From: Nocardioides bruguierae
Lineage (GTDB): Bacteria > Actinomycetota > Actinomycetes > Propionibacteriales > Nocardioidaceae
DNA: 64,000 nt
Assembly (NCBI RefSeq): GCF_023656415.1
Contig: NZ_JAMOIL010000021.1
Location: forward strand, 1-64,000
Direction of reading: 5' to 3'
Below the pieces are notes generated by a model, which did not search any database, had not been told where the DNA came from, and saw only the letters and a list, made by a program, of their open reading frames with translations. Both the position numbers and the translations under genes were made by a program. This document shows positions 17,469 to 25,574 of this stretch, in pieces. The stretch's first letter is position 1. Each line of letters opens with the position of its first letter.

Positions 17469-17600
17469 GGGGAAGGTGGAGGGGGTAGCCGTCGGGCCTG
17501 GTCCGTGCCCGCTCCCAAGCTCGTGCTCCGCGACCGGGGAAGGTGTCTCGGAGCGGTGCCGTCCGGTGCCGGGGAAGGTGCCCCGGGCGGCAGGTGGAGC
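17469..17600 (-). ncRNA. Candidate mraW RNA motif in the rsmH leader
   Basis: The 309-base gap between mraZ and rsmH holds no gene. Read on the minus strand it contains three copies of CACCTTCCCC (17580-17571, 17545-17536, 17478-17469), separated by segments able to fold. One copy lies in a compact hairpin, CCGGGG-CACCTT-CCCCGG (17586-17569). A conserved actinobacterial leader RNA with repeated CUUCCCC elements upstream of mraW genes is known as the mraW RNA motif; I recall it from comparative genomics and could not search Rfam. The rest of the gap (17601-17690) holds GCTG-rich repeats. Boundaries are approximate. Confidence 0.6.
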
Positions 17601-17690
17601 GGGCCTGGACCAGGCCCGGCGGTGTCCCTCTTCGGTTTTCTCTGGTGCTGCTGGGTGCTGCTGGTTCGTGCTGCGACGGCCGGCGGTAGC

Positions 17691-18119
17691 TCAGGCCTCC
17701 GCGGGTTGCTCGTCGAGGTCCGTGAACTTCTGCTGAGCCCCGGTCTGGTACTGCTCCCACCGCTGCGGGCTCCAGATCTCGACGCGGTCACCCACGCCCA
17801 CCACCACGACGTCCTTCTCCAGCCCTGCGCTCACGCGGAGGAAGAGCGGGATGCCGATGCGGCCCTGCTTGTCCGGGACCGTCTGCTCCGCCCCGCCGAA
17901 CAGCACGCGCCGGTAGTCCCGACTGTCCTTGTTCGTCATGGGCTGGCTCTGGACCCGGTTGGCCTCGGTCATGAACGTCTGCTCGGGCCACACGGTCAAG
18001 CAGGACTCCTGGCCCTGCGTGATCACGAGGCCGTCGCTCAGGCCGTCCCTGAACTTGGCCGGGAGGACGAGGCGCCCCTTCTCGTCGAGCTTGGGGGTGT
18101 GGGTGCCCATGAAGAACAC
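17691..18119 (-). CDS. mraZ: Transcriptional regulator MraZ
   Basis: DNA-binding protein of 142 residues with two SpoVT-AbrB-like halves. Each half has the DxxGR motif: KLDEKGRLVLPAKFR near residue 10 and DKQGRIGIPLFLR near residue 87. MraZ proteins form ring oligomers and repress their own dcw promoter by binding direct repeats spaced 10 bp apart. The start is a GTG at 18119 with GGAGG six bases upstream. The matching operator lies directly upstream at 18150-18193, so autoregulation is strongly implied. Confidence 0.96.
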   Translation of the reverse strand: MFFMGTHTPKLDEKGRLVLPAKFRDGLSDGLVITQGQESCLTVWPEQTFMTEANRVQSQPMTNKDSRDYRRVLFGGAEQTVPDKQGRIGIPLFLRVSAGLEKDVVVVGVGDRVEIWSPQRWEQYQTGAQQKFTDLDEQPAEA

Positions 18120-18149
18120 GTCGCACCTCCATCGGAACGCCTAGTTCCT

Positions 18150-18193
18150 CCACTTCGCCCCACTGTATCCCACTTTCCTCCACCGTCAACCAC
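18150..18193 (-). promoter_or_regulatory. MraZ operator: five GTGG boxes at exact 10-bp spacing over the dcw promoter
   Basis: On the minus strand GTGG begins at 18193, 18183, 18173, 18163 and 18153, an exact 10-bp period. The intervening hexamers are TTGACG, AGGAAA, GATACA and GGCGAA. TTGACG (18189-18184) and TACAGT (18167-18162) form a plausible promoter with a 16-bp spacer, so the boxes cover both elements. MraZ rings are known to bind three or more TGGG- or GTGG-type repeats one helical turn apart. Confidence 0.85.
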
Positions 18194-18370
18194 CTTTCCC
18201 CCCACCTCGCTCCCCCATGCCCCACCCGACCCCTGCCGCACCTGCATCAGTGCAGGTCAGCGCCGTGGGAAGGCGGTGGAGGGCGGTGGGTCGCCCCACT
18301 CCCCGCACGGCCGGTCCGGGCTCGGAGGAGCGTCGTGGACGGGGCGTGGCGGGTGGATCCGGGCCGATCG

Positions 18371-18452
18371 GGGGTCGGCGTGGGGGTGAGTGGGGGGCCG
18401 GCGTGGGACGTGGTGGGGGGCGGTGGGAGAGCGTGGGAGGTCGAGGGGGGGG
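18371..18452 (+). other. G-tract cluster in the mraZ/moxR divergent region
   Basis: The 479-base region 18120-18598 between divergent mraZ and moxR holds no convincing gene. Its middle has at least eight runs of three to eight G on the plus strand within 80 bases, so a G-quadruplex is possible. A small G/R-rich open frame here looks like compositional noise. Confidence 0.5.
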
Positions 18453-18598
18453 TACGACCGGGGCCCCGATCCCCGAGGTGTCGTCGTGGCGTTGACGCCC
18501 CACGGGTTGCACCGAGGACCTACCGTGGAGCCCACCTCGGACGCGGCTCGCGCGGCCCGGGGACGAGGCCATTCCCCGTTCGGAAGGACCCCCTGCCC

Positions 18599-19630
18599 GT
18601 GGACTCCCCGGTCACGACCACCAGCCAGCCCGACGCCCGCCCCGCCGGCGGCGCCCGCCAGGCGGCCGACGTCCACCTCGACCTCGCCGACGTGGCCACG
18701 GTCGCCGGTGCGGTGCGGCAGAACGTGGAGCGGGTGATCGAGGGCAAGACCGAGATCGTCGACACGGCGCTCGTGGTGCTGCTGGCCGAGGGGCACCTGC
18801 TGGTCGAGGACGTCCCGGGCGTGGGCAAGACGATGCTGAGCAAGGCGCTGGCCCGCAGCATCGACTGCTCGGTGCGGCGCATCCAGTTCACCCCGGACCT
18901 GCTGCCCTCCGACGTCACCGGGGTCTCCGTCTACGACCAGGTGAACCGCCGCTTCGAGTTCCGCCCCGGTGGCGTGTTCGCCAACGTGGTGGTCGGCGAC
19001 GAGATCAACCGCGCCTCCCCCAAGACCCAGTCCGCCCTCCTGGAGTGCATGGAGGAGCGGCAGGTGACGGTCGACAACACGACCTACTCCCTCGAGCGTC
19101 CATTCATCGTGGTGGCCACGCAGAACCCGCTGGAGATGGAGGGCACCTACGCGCTACCCGAGGCCCAGCGCGACCGCTTCATGGCGCGGGTGTCGATGGG
19201 CTACCCGGTGGAGAACGCGGAGCTGGCGATGGTCCGCAGCCACACCGGCGGCGACCCGCTCGGTGACCTGGAGCCGGTCACGGACGCCGCGCAGGTGCGC
19301 GCCATGTGCGACGCGGTCTCGGGCGTCTACGTCTCCGACCCGGTGCAGCGCTACGCGGTCGGCATCACCTCCGCGACGCGCCGCCACGCCGACCTGGCGC
19401 TCGGCGCCTCTCCGCGCGCCACGCTGCACCTGGTGCGCGCCGGCCAGGCGCTGGCGGCGCTGAGCGGCCGGGACTACGTGCTCCCCGACGACCTGACCGA
19501 GCTCGCTCCCCGCGTGCTGACCCACCGCCTCGTCACCACCGTGGAGGCCACCATGGGTGGTCGGGACGCCGGCGCGGTGCTGGGTCGGGTGCTGGCCGCC
19601 GTGCCCGTGCCCGACGGTCACGGCGCCTGA
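18599..19630 (+). CDS. MoxR-family AAA+ ATPase
   Basis: AAA+ ATPase of 343 residues of the MoxR/RavA clade, thought to act as a chaperone in metal or protein-complex maturation. Walker A is EDVPGVGKTMLSKAL, Walker B is VVVGDEINRASPKTQSALLE, sensor 1 is IVVATQNPLEMEGTYALPEA, and the lid domain has the usual arginine-rich SPRATLHL segment. The GTG at 18599 follows AAGGA by ten bases and is in frame; an open extension to 18335 is G-rich intergenic DNA. It is the first gene of a three-gene operon with DUF58 and transglutaminase genes, a very common MoxR arrangement. Confidence 0.93.
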   Translation: MDSPVTTTSQPDARPAGGARQAADVHLDLADVATVAGAVRQNVERVIEGKTEIVDTALVVLLAEGHLLVEDVPGVGKTMLSKALARSIDCSVRRIQFTPDLLPSDVTGVSVYDQVNRRFEFRPGGVFANVVVGDEINRASPKTQSALLECMEERQVTVDNTTYSLERPFIVVATQNPLEMEGTYALPEAQRDRFMARVSMGYPVENAELAMVRSHTGGDPLGDLEPVTDAAQVRAMCDAVSGVYVSDPVQRYAVGITSATRRHADLALGASPRATLHLVRAGQALAALSGRDYVLPDDLTELAPRVLTHRLVTTVEATMGGRDAGAVLGRVLAAVPVPDGHGA

Positions 19631-19631
19631 C

Positions 19632-20942
19632 GTGCTCGAGGCACTGCGCGGCCTCACGCTGCGCGGCCGCGCCCTGCTGGCCGCCGGGCTGACCTGCGTC
19701 GTGGCGTCGCTCCTGCTGGGGCTCCCGGTGCTGGTGCGCTTCGGGGCGGTGGCCGCGGCCCTGCCCGTGATCACCGTCGTGCTCGTCGGCCGCACCCGCT
19801 ACCGGCTCGGGCTGACCCGGCGGGTCTCCCCGGAGATCGTGCCCGCGGGCACGCCCGCGACCGTCTCGCTCACGGTCACCAACGACGCCCGGCTCTCCAC
19901 CAGCGTGCTGCTGCTGGAGGACCAGGTCTCCTACGTCCTGGGCCCGCGGCCCCGGTTCACCGTGACGGGCGCCGGCCGGGCCTGGCGGCGCGAGGTCTCC
20001 TACCAGGTGCGCTCGGACGTGCGCGGCCGCCACGTGGTGGGGCCCATGACGGTGCGCGTGTGCGACCCGCTGGGCCTCGTCCGGCTGGGCCGCACGTTCA
20101 CCAGCACCGCGCCGCTGGTGGTCACGCCCCGGGTGCGACCGCTCGCCCCGCACCCGGTCGGTGGGGCGTCCGCCGGCAGCGGCAACCAGCGCCCCCGCTC
20201 GTTCACCAGCGGCAGCGCCGAGGACGTCACGGTGCGCGACTACCGCCGCGGGGACGACCTGCGGCGCGTGCACTGGCCCAGCTCGGCCCGCACCGGCGAG
20301 CTGATGGTCCGCCGGGAGGAGCAGCCCTGGCAGCAGCGCGCCACCGTGCTGGTGGACAACCGCGCCGGCGTGCACGCCGGCCGGGGCGCCGCCTCCTCGC
20401 TGGAGGTCGCGGTGACCACCGCCGCCTCGGTGGCCGTCCACCTCGCCCAGCGCGGGTTCGCCGTGCGGCTGGTGACGGCCCGGGGCGAGGAGGACGGGAT
20501 CGCCTGGCACGACCACGTCGCCGGCACCGACACCCGCGCGCTGCTCGAGGCGCTCGCGGTGCTGCCCACCGAGTCCGGCTCGCGGATGGCCACCGGCTGG
20601 CTGACCCAGCCCGGCCACGACGGACTGGTCGTGGCGGTCCTCGGCGCCCTGCCCGGGGAGGACACCGGCCTGCTGCGGCGCGTGCGGGCCGCGGCCGGCG
20701 CGGGCCTCGCCGTCGTCCTGGACGTCGGCACGTTCGGACCCGTCCCGCCCGAGGCCGCCACCGGCCCCGAGGCGGCGTCCCTGCTCACCGCCCAGGGCTG
20801 GACCGCCACCACGCAGCAGGCCGGGGAGCCCGTCGAGCAGGTCTGGGACCGGCTCGCCGCCCCCGGCGCCCGCAGTGCGCGGGCCACGTCCGCACCCACC
20901 GCGGGCACCACCACGGGCACCACCACGGGAGGCCCCGCGTGA
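19632..20942 (+). CDS. DUF58 domain membrane protein
   Basis: Protein of 436 residues. Two N-terminal hydrophobic segments (LLAAGLTCVVASLLLGLPVL and FGAVAAALPVITVVLVG) are followed by a beta-rich stretch and the DUF58 core, with DVTVRDYRRGDDLRRVHWP and SARTGELMVRREE. The C-terminal part resembles a von Willebrand A-like fold. DUF58 proteins usually partner MoxR ATPases, and this gene begins one base after the moxR stop. The GTG start is set by that junction. The C-terminal tail is a short TTTG repeat. Confidence 0.9.
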   Translation: MLEALRGLTLRGRALLAAGLTCVVASLLLGLPVLVRFGAVAAALPVITVVLVGRTRYRLGLTRRVSPEIVPAGTPATVSLTVTNDARLSTSVLLLEDQVSYVLGPRPRFTVTGAGRAWRREVSYQVRSDVRGRHVVGPMTVRVCDPLGLVRLGRTFTSTAPLVVTPRVRPLAPHPVGGASAGSGNQRPRSFTSGSAEDVTVRDYRRGDDLRRVHWPSSARTGELMVRREEQPWQQRATVLVDNRAGVHAGRGAASSLEVAVTTAASVAVHLAQRGFAVRLVTARGEEDGIAWHDHVAGTDTRALLEALAVLPTESGSRMATGWLTQPGHDGLVVAVLGALPGEDTGLLRRVRAAAGAGLAVVLDVGTFGPVPPEAATGPEAASLLTAQGWTATTQQAGEPVEQVWDRLAAPGARSARATSAPTAGTTTGTTTGGPA

Positions 20943-23365
20943 AGCAGCGCCCCGGCATCGTGACCGCGCTCGTCCCGGCCCTGCTGGCCGCGGGAGCCAC
21001 CTGGCTGGCGACCTGGTCGTGGCGCGGGTTCACCACCGACCCCTGGCAGCACCTGTGGCCACTGGCCGTGCTGGCGGTGCTGGTCGCCCTCGTCGGCGGG
21101 CTGGGGCGCGCCTCCGGGCTCGCCAGTCCCGTGGTGCTGCTCGGCCAGGTCGTGCTCGGGGCGGTGGCGGTCTCCTACCTGCTGACGGGTGCGTGGCTGC
21201 CCGTCGGCGCCGGGTGGGACACCCTGGACGAGACGGTGCGGCAGGCGGTCTCCGCCGCGCAGGCCTACGGCCCACCTGTGCCCGCGGAGGCCGGGCTCGA
21301 CCCCCTCCTCGTGCTCAGCGGCTGGTGGTGCCTCCTCCTGGTCGACGCGGTGGCCGGGGGGCTCGGGCGCCCGGCGGTGGCGGCGCTGCCGCTCCTGGTC
21401 GTCTTCGCCGTGCCCGTGAGCATCCTGGGCTCCCAGCCGGAGTGGTGGGTCTTCGCCGGGGTGGCGGTGGCCTGGACGGGCCTGCTCTTCCTGGACGCCT
21501 CGAGCGACGTGGCGCGGTGGGGCGGCGTGCTGGACGACGGCGACGGACGGGTCGCGGCTGCCTCCGTGGACGAGCCCGCCGCGGAGCCGGGCACGACCAC
21601 CGTGCACGGTCCGCGGGCCTCGGACGCGCTGGGCGTGCGCTCGGCCGGCGTCCGCGCCACCGCGCTGGGCGTGGGCACCGGTGCCGTCGTGCTCGCGCTG
21701 GCGGTGCCGGCGTCCCTGCCCGCCCTCGACGTGCACCTGCTCGACTACGGACCCGGCGCCGGCGGCGACGACGGGATCAGCATCGAGAACCCCATGACCG
21801 ACCTGCGGCGCGACCTGCGGCGCCGGGACGACGTGCCCCTGCTCGACGTCCGCACCGACGACCCCGACCCCTCCTACCTGCGCGTGGCGGTGCTGAACCG
21901 GTTCGGCGCCAACGAGTGGACCAGCGGCGACCGGTCGATCCCCACCGACCAGGTCGCGGACGGGCAGCCGCTCGACGTCGCCGGGGTCGGCGCCACCGTG
22001 GACCGCACCACCTACCGCTACCAGCTCGAGGCCCGCGACGCGTTCTCCTCGCGCTGGCTGCCGACCTACGCGCCCGCGACGTCGGTGAGCGCGACGGGCG
22101 ACTGGCGCTTCGACACCGCCACCGGCGACTTCATCGCCGCCGACGAGGACCTCACCACCGCCGGGCTGACGTGGTCGACCAGCGGCGTCGAGCTGGACCT
22201 GGAGCAGCAGCGGCTGGAGTCGGCCGTGGCCGTGCCCGGCGCCGTCGACCCCATCTTCACCGAGCTGCCCGACAACGTGCCGGGCATGGTCGGCGACCTG
22301 GCCCGGGAGGTCACGCAGGGCCAGACCCGCCCCTTCGGGCAGGCCGTGGCGCTGCAGGACTGGTTCCGGCAGAACTTCGACTACTCCCTGGAGAACGTGC
22401 CTCCCGGCAACGGCGTGGACGAGCTGGTCGCGTTCCTCTCCCCCGGCGAGGGCGGCCGGGTCGGCTACTGCGAGCAGTTCGCCTCCGCGATGGCCGTGAT
22501 GGCCCGCGAGCTCGGCATCCCCTCCCGGGTGGCCGTCGGGTTCCTCTCCCCCGAGCAGCAGCGCGACGGCACGTGGGAGTACTCCGCCTACGACATGCAC
22601 GCCTGGCCCGAGCTCTACCTCCCCTACGCCGGGTGGGTCCGCTTCGAGCCGACCCCGCCGACCCGGGCCTCCGGGGTGCCCTCCTACGCGGAGCCGACGG
22701 CGCCGGACGCCCAGCCCACCGCGTCCGCCGGGGCCTCCGACACCCCCAGCCAGCAGGCGTCGGCCCGGCCGGACCGACCCACCTCCGAGCCCACGGTGGC
22801 GCCGCGCCCCGAGGCGGCCACCCCGACCGCCGACGAGGAGCCGGGCGTCGGGCTCGCCCCCGTGCTCGGCGGCCTGCTCGGCCTGGTCGCGCTGGTCGGG
22901 CTCGCCTCCGCGCCGGCATGGCTGCGCGCGCGGCGCCGGCACCGCCGGCTGCGCGGCGGCCCGGAGGACTGGTGGGACGAGCTCGCGGACGGCACCCGTG
23001 ACCTGGGCCTGCCCTGGCCCGACGGGGCTTCGCCGCGCAGCGTCGGTGCCCTGCTCGGCTCGCGCCTCGCCGACCCCGACGACGACCGGGAGCGGCCGGT
23101 GCTCGGGCCGGAGCAGAACCCGGAGGCCGCGGCCGCACTGGGCCGGCTCGTCTCCCGGATGGAGCGCTCGCGGTACGCCCGCGGCGGGTCCGGTGACGGC
23201 TCCGGCACCGAGGGCTCCGCGGACGTGGCGGTGGTCGTGGACGGCCTGGCCGCCGGGGTCCGGCGCCGGGCCCGCTGGGCGGCACGCTGGACGCCGCGCA
23301 GCCTGCTGCGACGCTCCGGCAGCACCCCGGCGGCCGACCGGGGCCCGCTGGACCGGGTCGGCTGA
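20939..23365 (+). CDS. TgpA-type membrane transglutaminase-like protein
   Basis: Protein of 808 residues. About six N-terminal transmembrane helices (DUF3488 region) are followed by a large extracytoplasmic transglutaminase-like domain, one further transmembrane helix (GLAPVLGGLLGLVALVGLASAPAW) and a cytoplasmic DUF4129-like tail. The catalytic Cys is C511 in GYCEQFASAMAVMARELGIPSR and the His is H554 in YDMHAWPELY; the third triad position reads FEPTP, where many relatives have Asp. The gene overlaps DUF58 by four bases (GTGA). Cysteine-protease or cross-linking activity at the envelope is expected from the family; the substrate is unknown. Confidence 0.92.
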   Translation: MKQRPGIVTALVPALLAAGATWLATWSWRGFTTDPWQHLWPLAVLAVLVALVGGLGRASGLASPVVLLGQVVLGAVAVSYLLTGAWLPVGAGWDTLDETVRQAVSAAQAYGPPVPAEAGLDPLLVLSGWWCLLLVDAVAGGLGRPAVAALPLLVVFAVPVSILGSQPEWWVFAGVAVAWTGLLFLDASSDVARWGGVLDDGDGRVAAASVDEPAAEPGTTTVHGPRASDALGVRSAGVRATALGVGTGAVVLALAVPASLPALDVHLLDYGPGAGGDDGISIENPMTDLRRDLRRRDDVPLLDVRTDDPDPSYLRVAVLNRFGANEWTSGDRSIPTDQVADGQPLDVAGVGATVDRTTYRYQLEARDAFSSRWLPTYAPATSVSATGDWRFDTATGDFIAADEDLTTAGLTWSTSGVELDLEQQRLESAVAVPGAVDPIFTELPDNVPGMVGDLAREVTQGQTRPFGQAVALQDWFRQNFDYSLENVPPGNGVDELVAFLSPGEGGRVGYCEQFASAMAVMARELGIPSRVAVGFLSPEQQRDGTWEYSAYDMHAWPELYLPYAGWVRFEPTPPTRASGVPSYAEPTAPDAQPTASAGASDTPSQQASARPDRPTSEPTVAPRPEAATPTADEEPGVGLAPVLGGLLGLVALVGLASAPAWLRARRRHRRLRGGPEDWWDELADGTRDLGLPWPDGASPRSVGALLGSRLADPDDDRERPVLGPEQNPEAAAALGRLVSRMERSRYARGGSGDGSGTEGSADVAVVVDGLAAGVRRRARWAARWTPRSLLRRSGSTPAADRGPLDRVG

Positions 23366-23450
23366 GGCCGCACCACCCGGGCCCTCCCGGCTCGTCCACG
23401 CGACGGGGTGGGGAACGGGCGAGGCGGGGAACGGGCGGGACCAGAACGAC

Positions 23451-23486
23451 GCAGCCCCCGTCGGTCCGTGGACCGACGGGGGCTGC
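23451..23486. terminator. Bidirectional terminator hairpin (17-bp perfect stem)
   Basis: GCAGCCCCCGTCGGTCC (23451-23467) and its exact complement (23470-23486) flank a 2-base centre. The hairpin lies between the convergent transglutaminase and DUF3040 genes, so it can serve both. There is no T tract, as is usual at this G+C content. Confidence 0.88.
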
Positions 23487-23521
23487 GGTGGCTCAGGAGC
23501 GCCGAGCGCTCGAGGGGCGGG

Positions 23522-23992
23522 TCAGAACCCGCCGTTCTGCTGGTCGCGGCGGCGGCGCCAGCGCTGCTCCATCCGGTTCATGAAGCCACCGGACGAGGCG
23601 GGCTTGGAGCGTCCGCGGGAGGGACGACCGGCGCGACCGCCGTCGACCACGCCGAGGCCACGCTTGCCGCGGGCGGGCTCACCGGCGGGGCCGGCGTCCT
23701 GCTGCCTGACGGCGGGCGCGGTGTTCTGGTTGCGGAGGGCGTTGAGGCCGACGAGGGCCGACGCCAGCATCACCACGAACCCGGCGACGCCGAGCGGGAT
23801 GATGTTCGTGATGGCTCCGGCGAGCAGCACGCCGATACCGAGGACGAACACGAGGCCGGCCACGAGGGCCCGCTGCTGCGCACGACGGCGCAGGGAGGTG
23901 CCCCGCAGGGTGTGGACGAGCTTCGGATCCTCCGCGGAGAGGCCGCGCTCGATCTGCTCGAGCATCCGGAGTTCCTCTTCCGAGAGTGGCAC
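23522..23992 (-). CDS. DUF3040 domain membrane protein
   Basis: Protein of 156 residues. The N-terminal LSEEELRMLEQIERGLSAEDPKL segment is the DUF3040 signature of actinobacteria. Two transmembrane helices follow (LVAGLVFVLGIGVLLAGAI and IPLGVAGFVVMLASALVGL), then a basic, disordered tail ending in MEQRWRRRRDQQ. Function is unknown. The GTG start has GGAGGAAACG in front. It commonly lies near dinB in actinobacteria, as here. Confidence 0.88.
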   Translation of the reverse strand: MPLSEEELRMLEQIERGLSAEDPKLVHTLRGTSLRRRAQQRALVAGLVFVLGIGVLLAGAITNIIPLGVAGFVVMLASALVGLNALRNQNTAPAVRQQDAGPAGEPARGKRGLGVVDGGRAGRPSRGRSKPASSGGFMNRMEQRWRRRRDQQNGGF

Positions 23993-24004
23993 CGTTTCCT
24001 CCCA

Positions 24005-24041
24005 GGTGGTGAAAGACCACCGGCCTCGTGCAGACCGGTGG
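24005..24041 (-). promoter_or_regulatory. Alternative hairpins in the DUF3040 gene leader
   Basis: On the minus strand CCACCGG (24041-24035) can pair with CCGGTGG (24023-24017), while an overlapping GGTGGT (24021-24016) can instead pair with ACCACC (24010-24005). The second hairpin ends just before the GGAGG ribosome-binding site. The two structures exclude each other, as in attenuators or RNA switches. This is a reading of the sequence only. Confidence 0.4.
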
Positions 24042-24248
24042 CGGGGTCAAGTGTAGGCATCCGCCAGGCGACCACGGTAGGCACGAGGTGAAAATTCCCA
24101 CGTCCGAGTCTGCTGGAGGGCCACCTGGGGACCATCCTGCGCCGCCACGGCCCGGTACGGCAGGTCCGAACGTCCCCTCCGGCGTCCCGCTCGCCCCACG
24201 CGTCCCGGCAGCCCCGACCGCCCCGCCGGCCCCGACCCACCCGCGGAC

Positions 24249-25466
24249 TCAGCCCAGCAGGCTGGCCGGTCGCACCGCCGCGTCCCCGAAGCGCCGGGTG
24301 GCGCGGTCCATCGCCCGGTCGGCCTCCGACCAGCCGTGCTCCCGCTCGCCGAGCAGGTGCTGGTGGTGCACCTGCTCGCGGGGCAGCAGGTTCTCCACCC
24401 GCACCCCGACCAGGCGCAGCCGGGCCCGCTGCAGGCCGAGGGCGTCGTAGATCCCGACCGCGGCCCGGTAGACCTCCTGTGTGACGTCGGTGGCCTCGGA
24501 CAGGGTGCGGGAGCGGGTGATGGTGGTGAAGTCGGCGAACCGGACGGTGATCGCGACCGTGCGCCCCGCCACGCCGGCCACCCGCATCCGCGTGGTGACC
24601 CGGCTGGTCAGCCGCAGCAGCTCGCGCAGCACCACCTCGCGGTCGTCGACGTCGCGGGAGAACGTCTCCTGCGCGCCCATCGAGCGCTCCGGGTCGCCGC
24701 CGCCGTTGCCGAACACCCCCGAGCGGCCGGGGCTGACCTCGCGCCGGTCGGTGCCCCACGCGAGCTCGTGCAGGTGGGTGCCGAGCGCGTCCCCCAGCGC
24801 CCGGCGCAGCGTGCCGACCGGCGTGTGCGCCACGTCCCCCACCGTGACCAGGCCCAGCCGGTGCAGGGAGGCACGGGTCTTCTCCCCCACCCCGTACAGC
24901 TCGCCGACGTCGAGGGGGTGCAGGAAGGTGGTGACCCGCTCGGGGGGCACCACCACGACGCCGTCCGGCTTCGCCCGCTTGCTGGCCAGCTTGGCCACCG
25001 AGACCGTGGCGGCCACGCCGACCGAGCAGGTGATCCGCTGCTCGTCGTGGATCACCGCCCGTACCTGCTCGGCGATCACCGCCGGCGGCCCCAGCCGCCG
25101 CACGGCCCCGCGGACGTCGAGGAAGGCCTCGTCCATCGAGAGCGCCTCGACCAGCGGCGTGACCCGGCGGAAGACCTCCATCACCGCCGAGGAGACCACC
25201 GAGAACTCGTCGTGGTCGGGGGCGATGACGACCGCGTCGGGGCACAGCCGCCGCGCCCGGGTCGAGGGCATGCCGGAGCGCACCCCGTACACCCGCGCCG
25301 GGTAGTTCGCCGAGAGCACCACCCCGCGGTGCCCACCGCCGACGATGACCGGCACGTCCGCGAGGTCGGGCCGGTCGCGCGTGGCCACCGACGCGTAGAA
25401 CGCGTCCATGTCGACGTGCAGGATCGGCGTGGCGACCGGCTCCTGCCCCTGCACCCGGGCGGTCAT
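24249..25466 (-). CDS. dinB: DNA polymerase IV (Y family)
   Basis: Translesion DNA polymerase of 405 residues. The palm carries HVDMDAFYASVATRDRPDL and the second catalytic motif SMDEAFLDVRGAVRRLG. The finger motif VVLSANYPARVYGVRSGMP, the helix-hairpin-helix GVGEKTRASLHRLGLVTVGD and the little-finger domain (ETFSRDVDDREV onward) are all present, so the enzyme should be active. No LexA box is visible directly upstream. It is downstream of the methyltransferase and dnaE2 genes on the same strand. Confidence 0.95.
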   Translation of the reverse strand: MTARVQGQEPVATPILHVDMDAFYASVATRDRPDLADVPVIVGGGHRGVVLSANYPARVYGVRSGMPSTRARRLCPDAVVIAPDHDEFSVVSSAVMEVFRRVTPLVEALSMDEAFLDVRGAVRRLGPPAVIAEQVRAVIHDEQRITCSVGVAATVSVAKLASKRAKPDGVVVVPPERVTTFLHPLDVGELYGVGEKTRASLHRLGLVTVGDVAHTPVGTLRRALGDALGTHLHELAWGTDRREVSPGRSGVFGNGGGDPERSMGAQETFSRDVDDREVVLRELLRLTSRVTTRMRVAGVAGRTVAITVRFADFTTITRSRTLSEATDVTQEVYRAAVGIYDALGLQRARLRLVGVRVENLLPREQVHHQHLLGEREHGWSEADRAMDRATRRFGDAAVRPASLLG

Positions 25467-25574
25467 CGGGCGGCCCCGGACGGCTCGGACGCCTCGGCCG
25501 GCTCGGACGGCTCGGTCTCGCGACAGGACTTCGTCCTTCCTCGACCAGCGGCGGTGGGCCGTCGGTCGAGGAGG

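Noticed and set aside
18217..18495. 92-residue Gly/Arg-rich open frame upstream of moxR
   Set aside because: Its composition mirrors the G-run tract, it has no ribosome-binding site and no homology pattern.
20240..22942. 900-residue open frame antisense to the transglutaminase gene
   Set aside because: Long antisense frames are expected at this G+C content; the residue composition (G, R, H, V) is typical of shadows.
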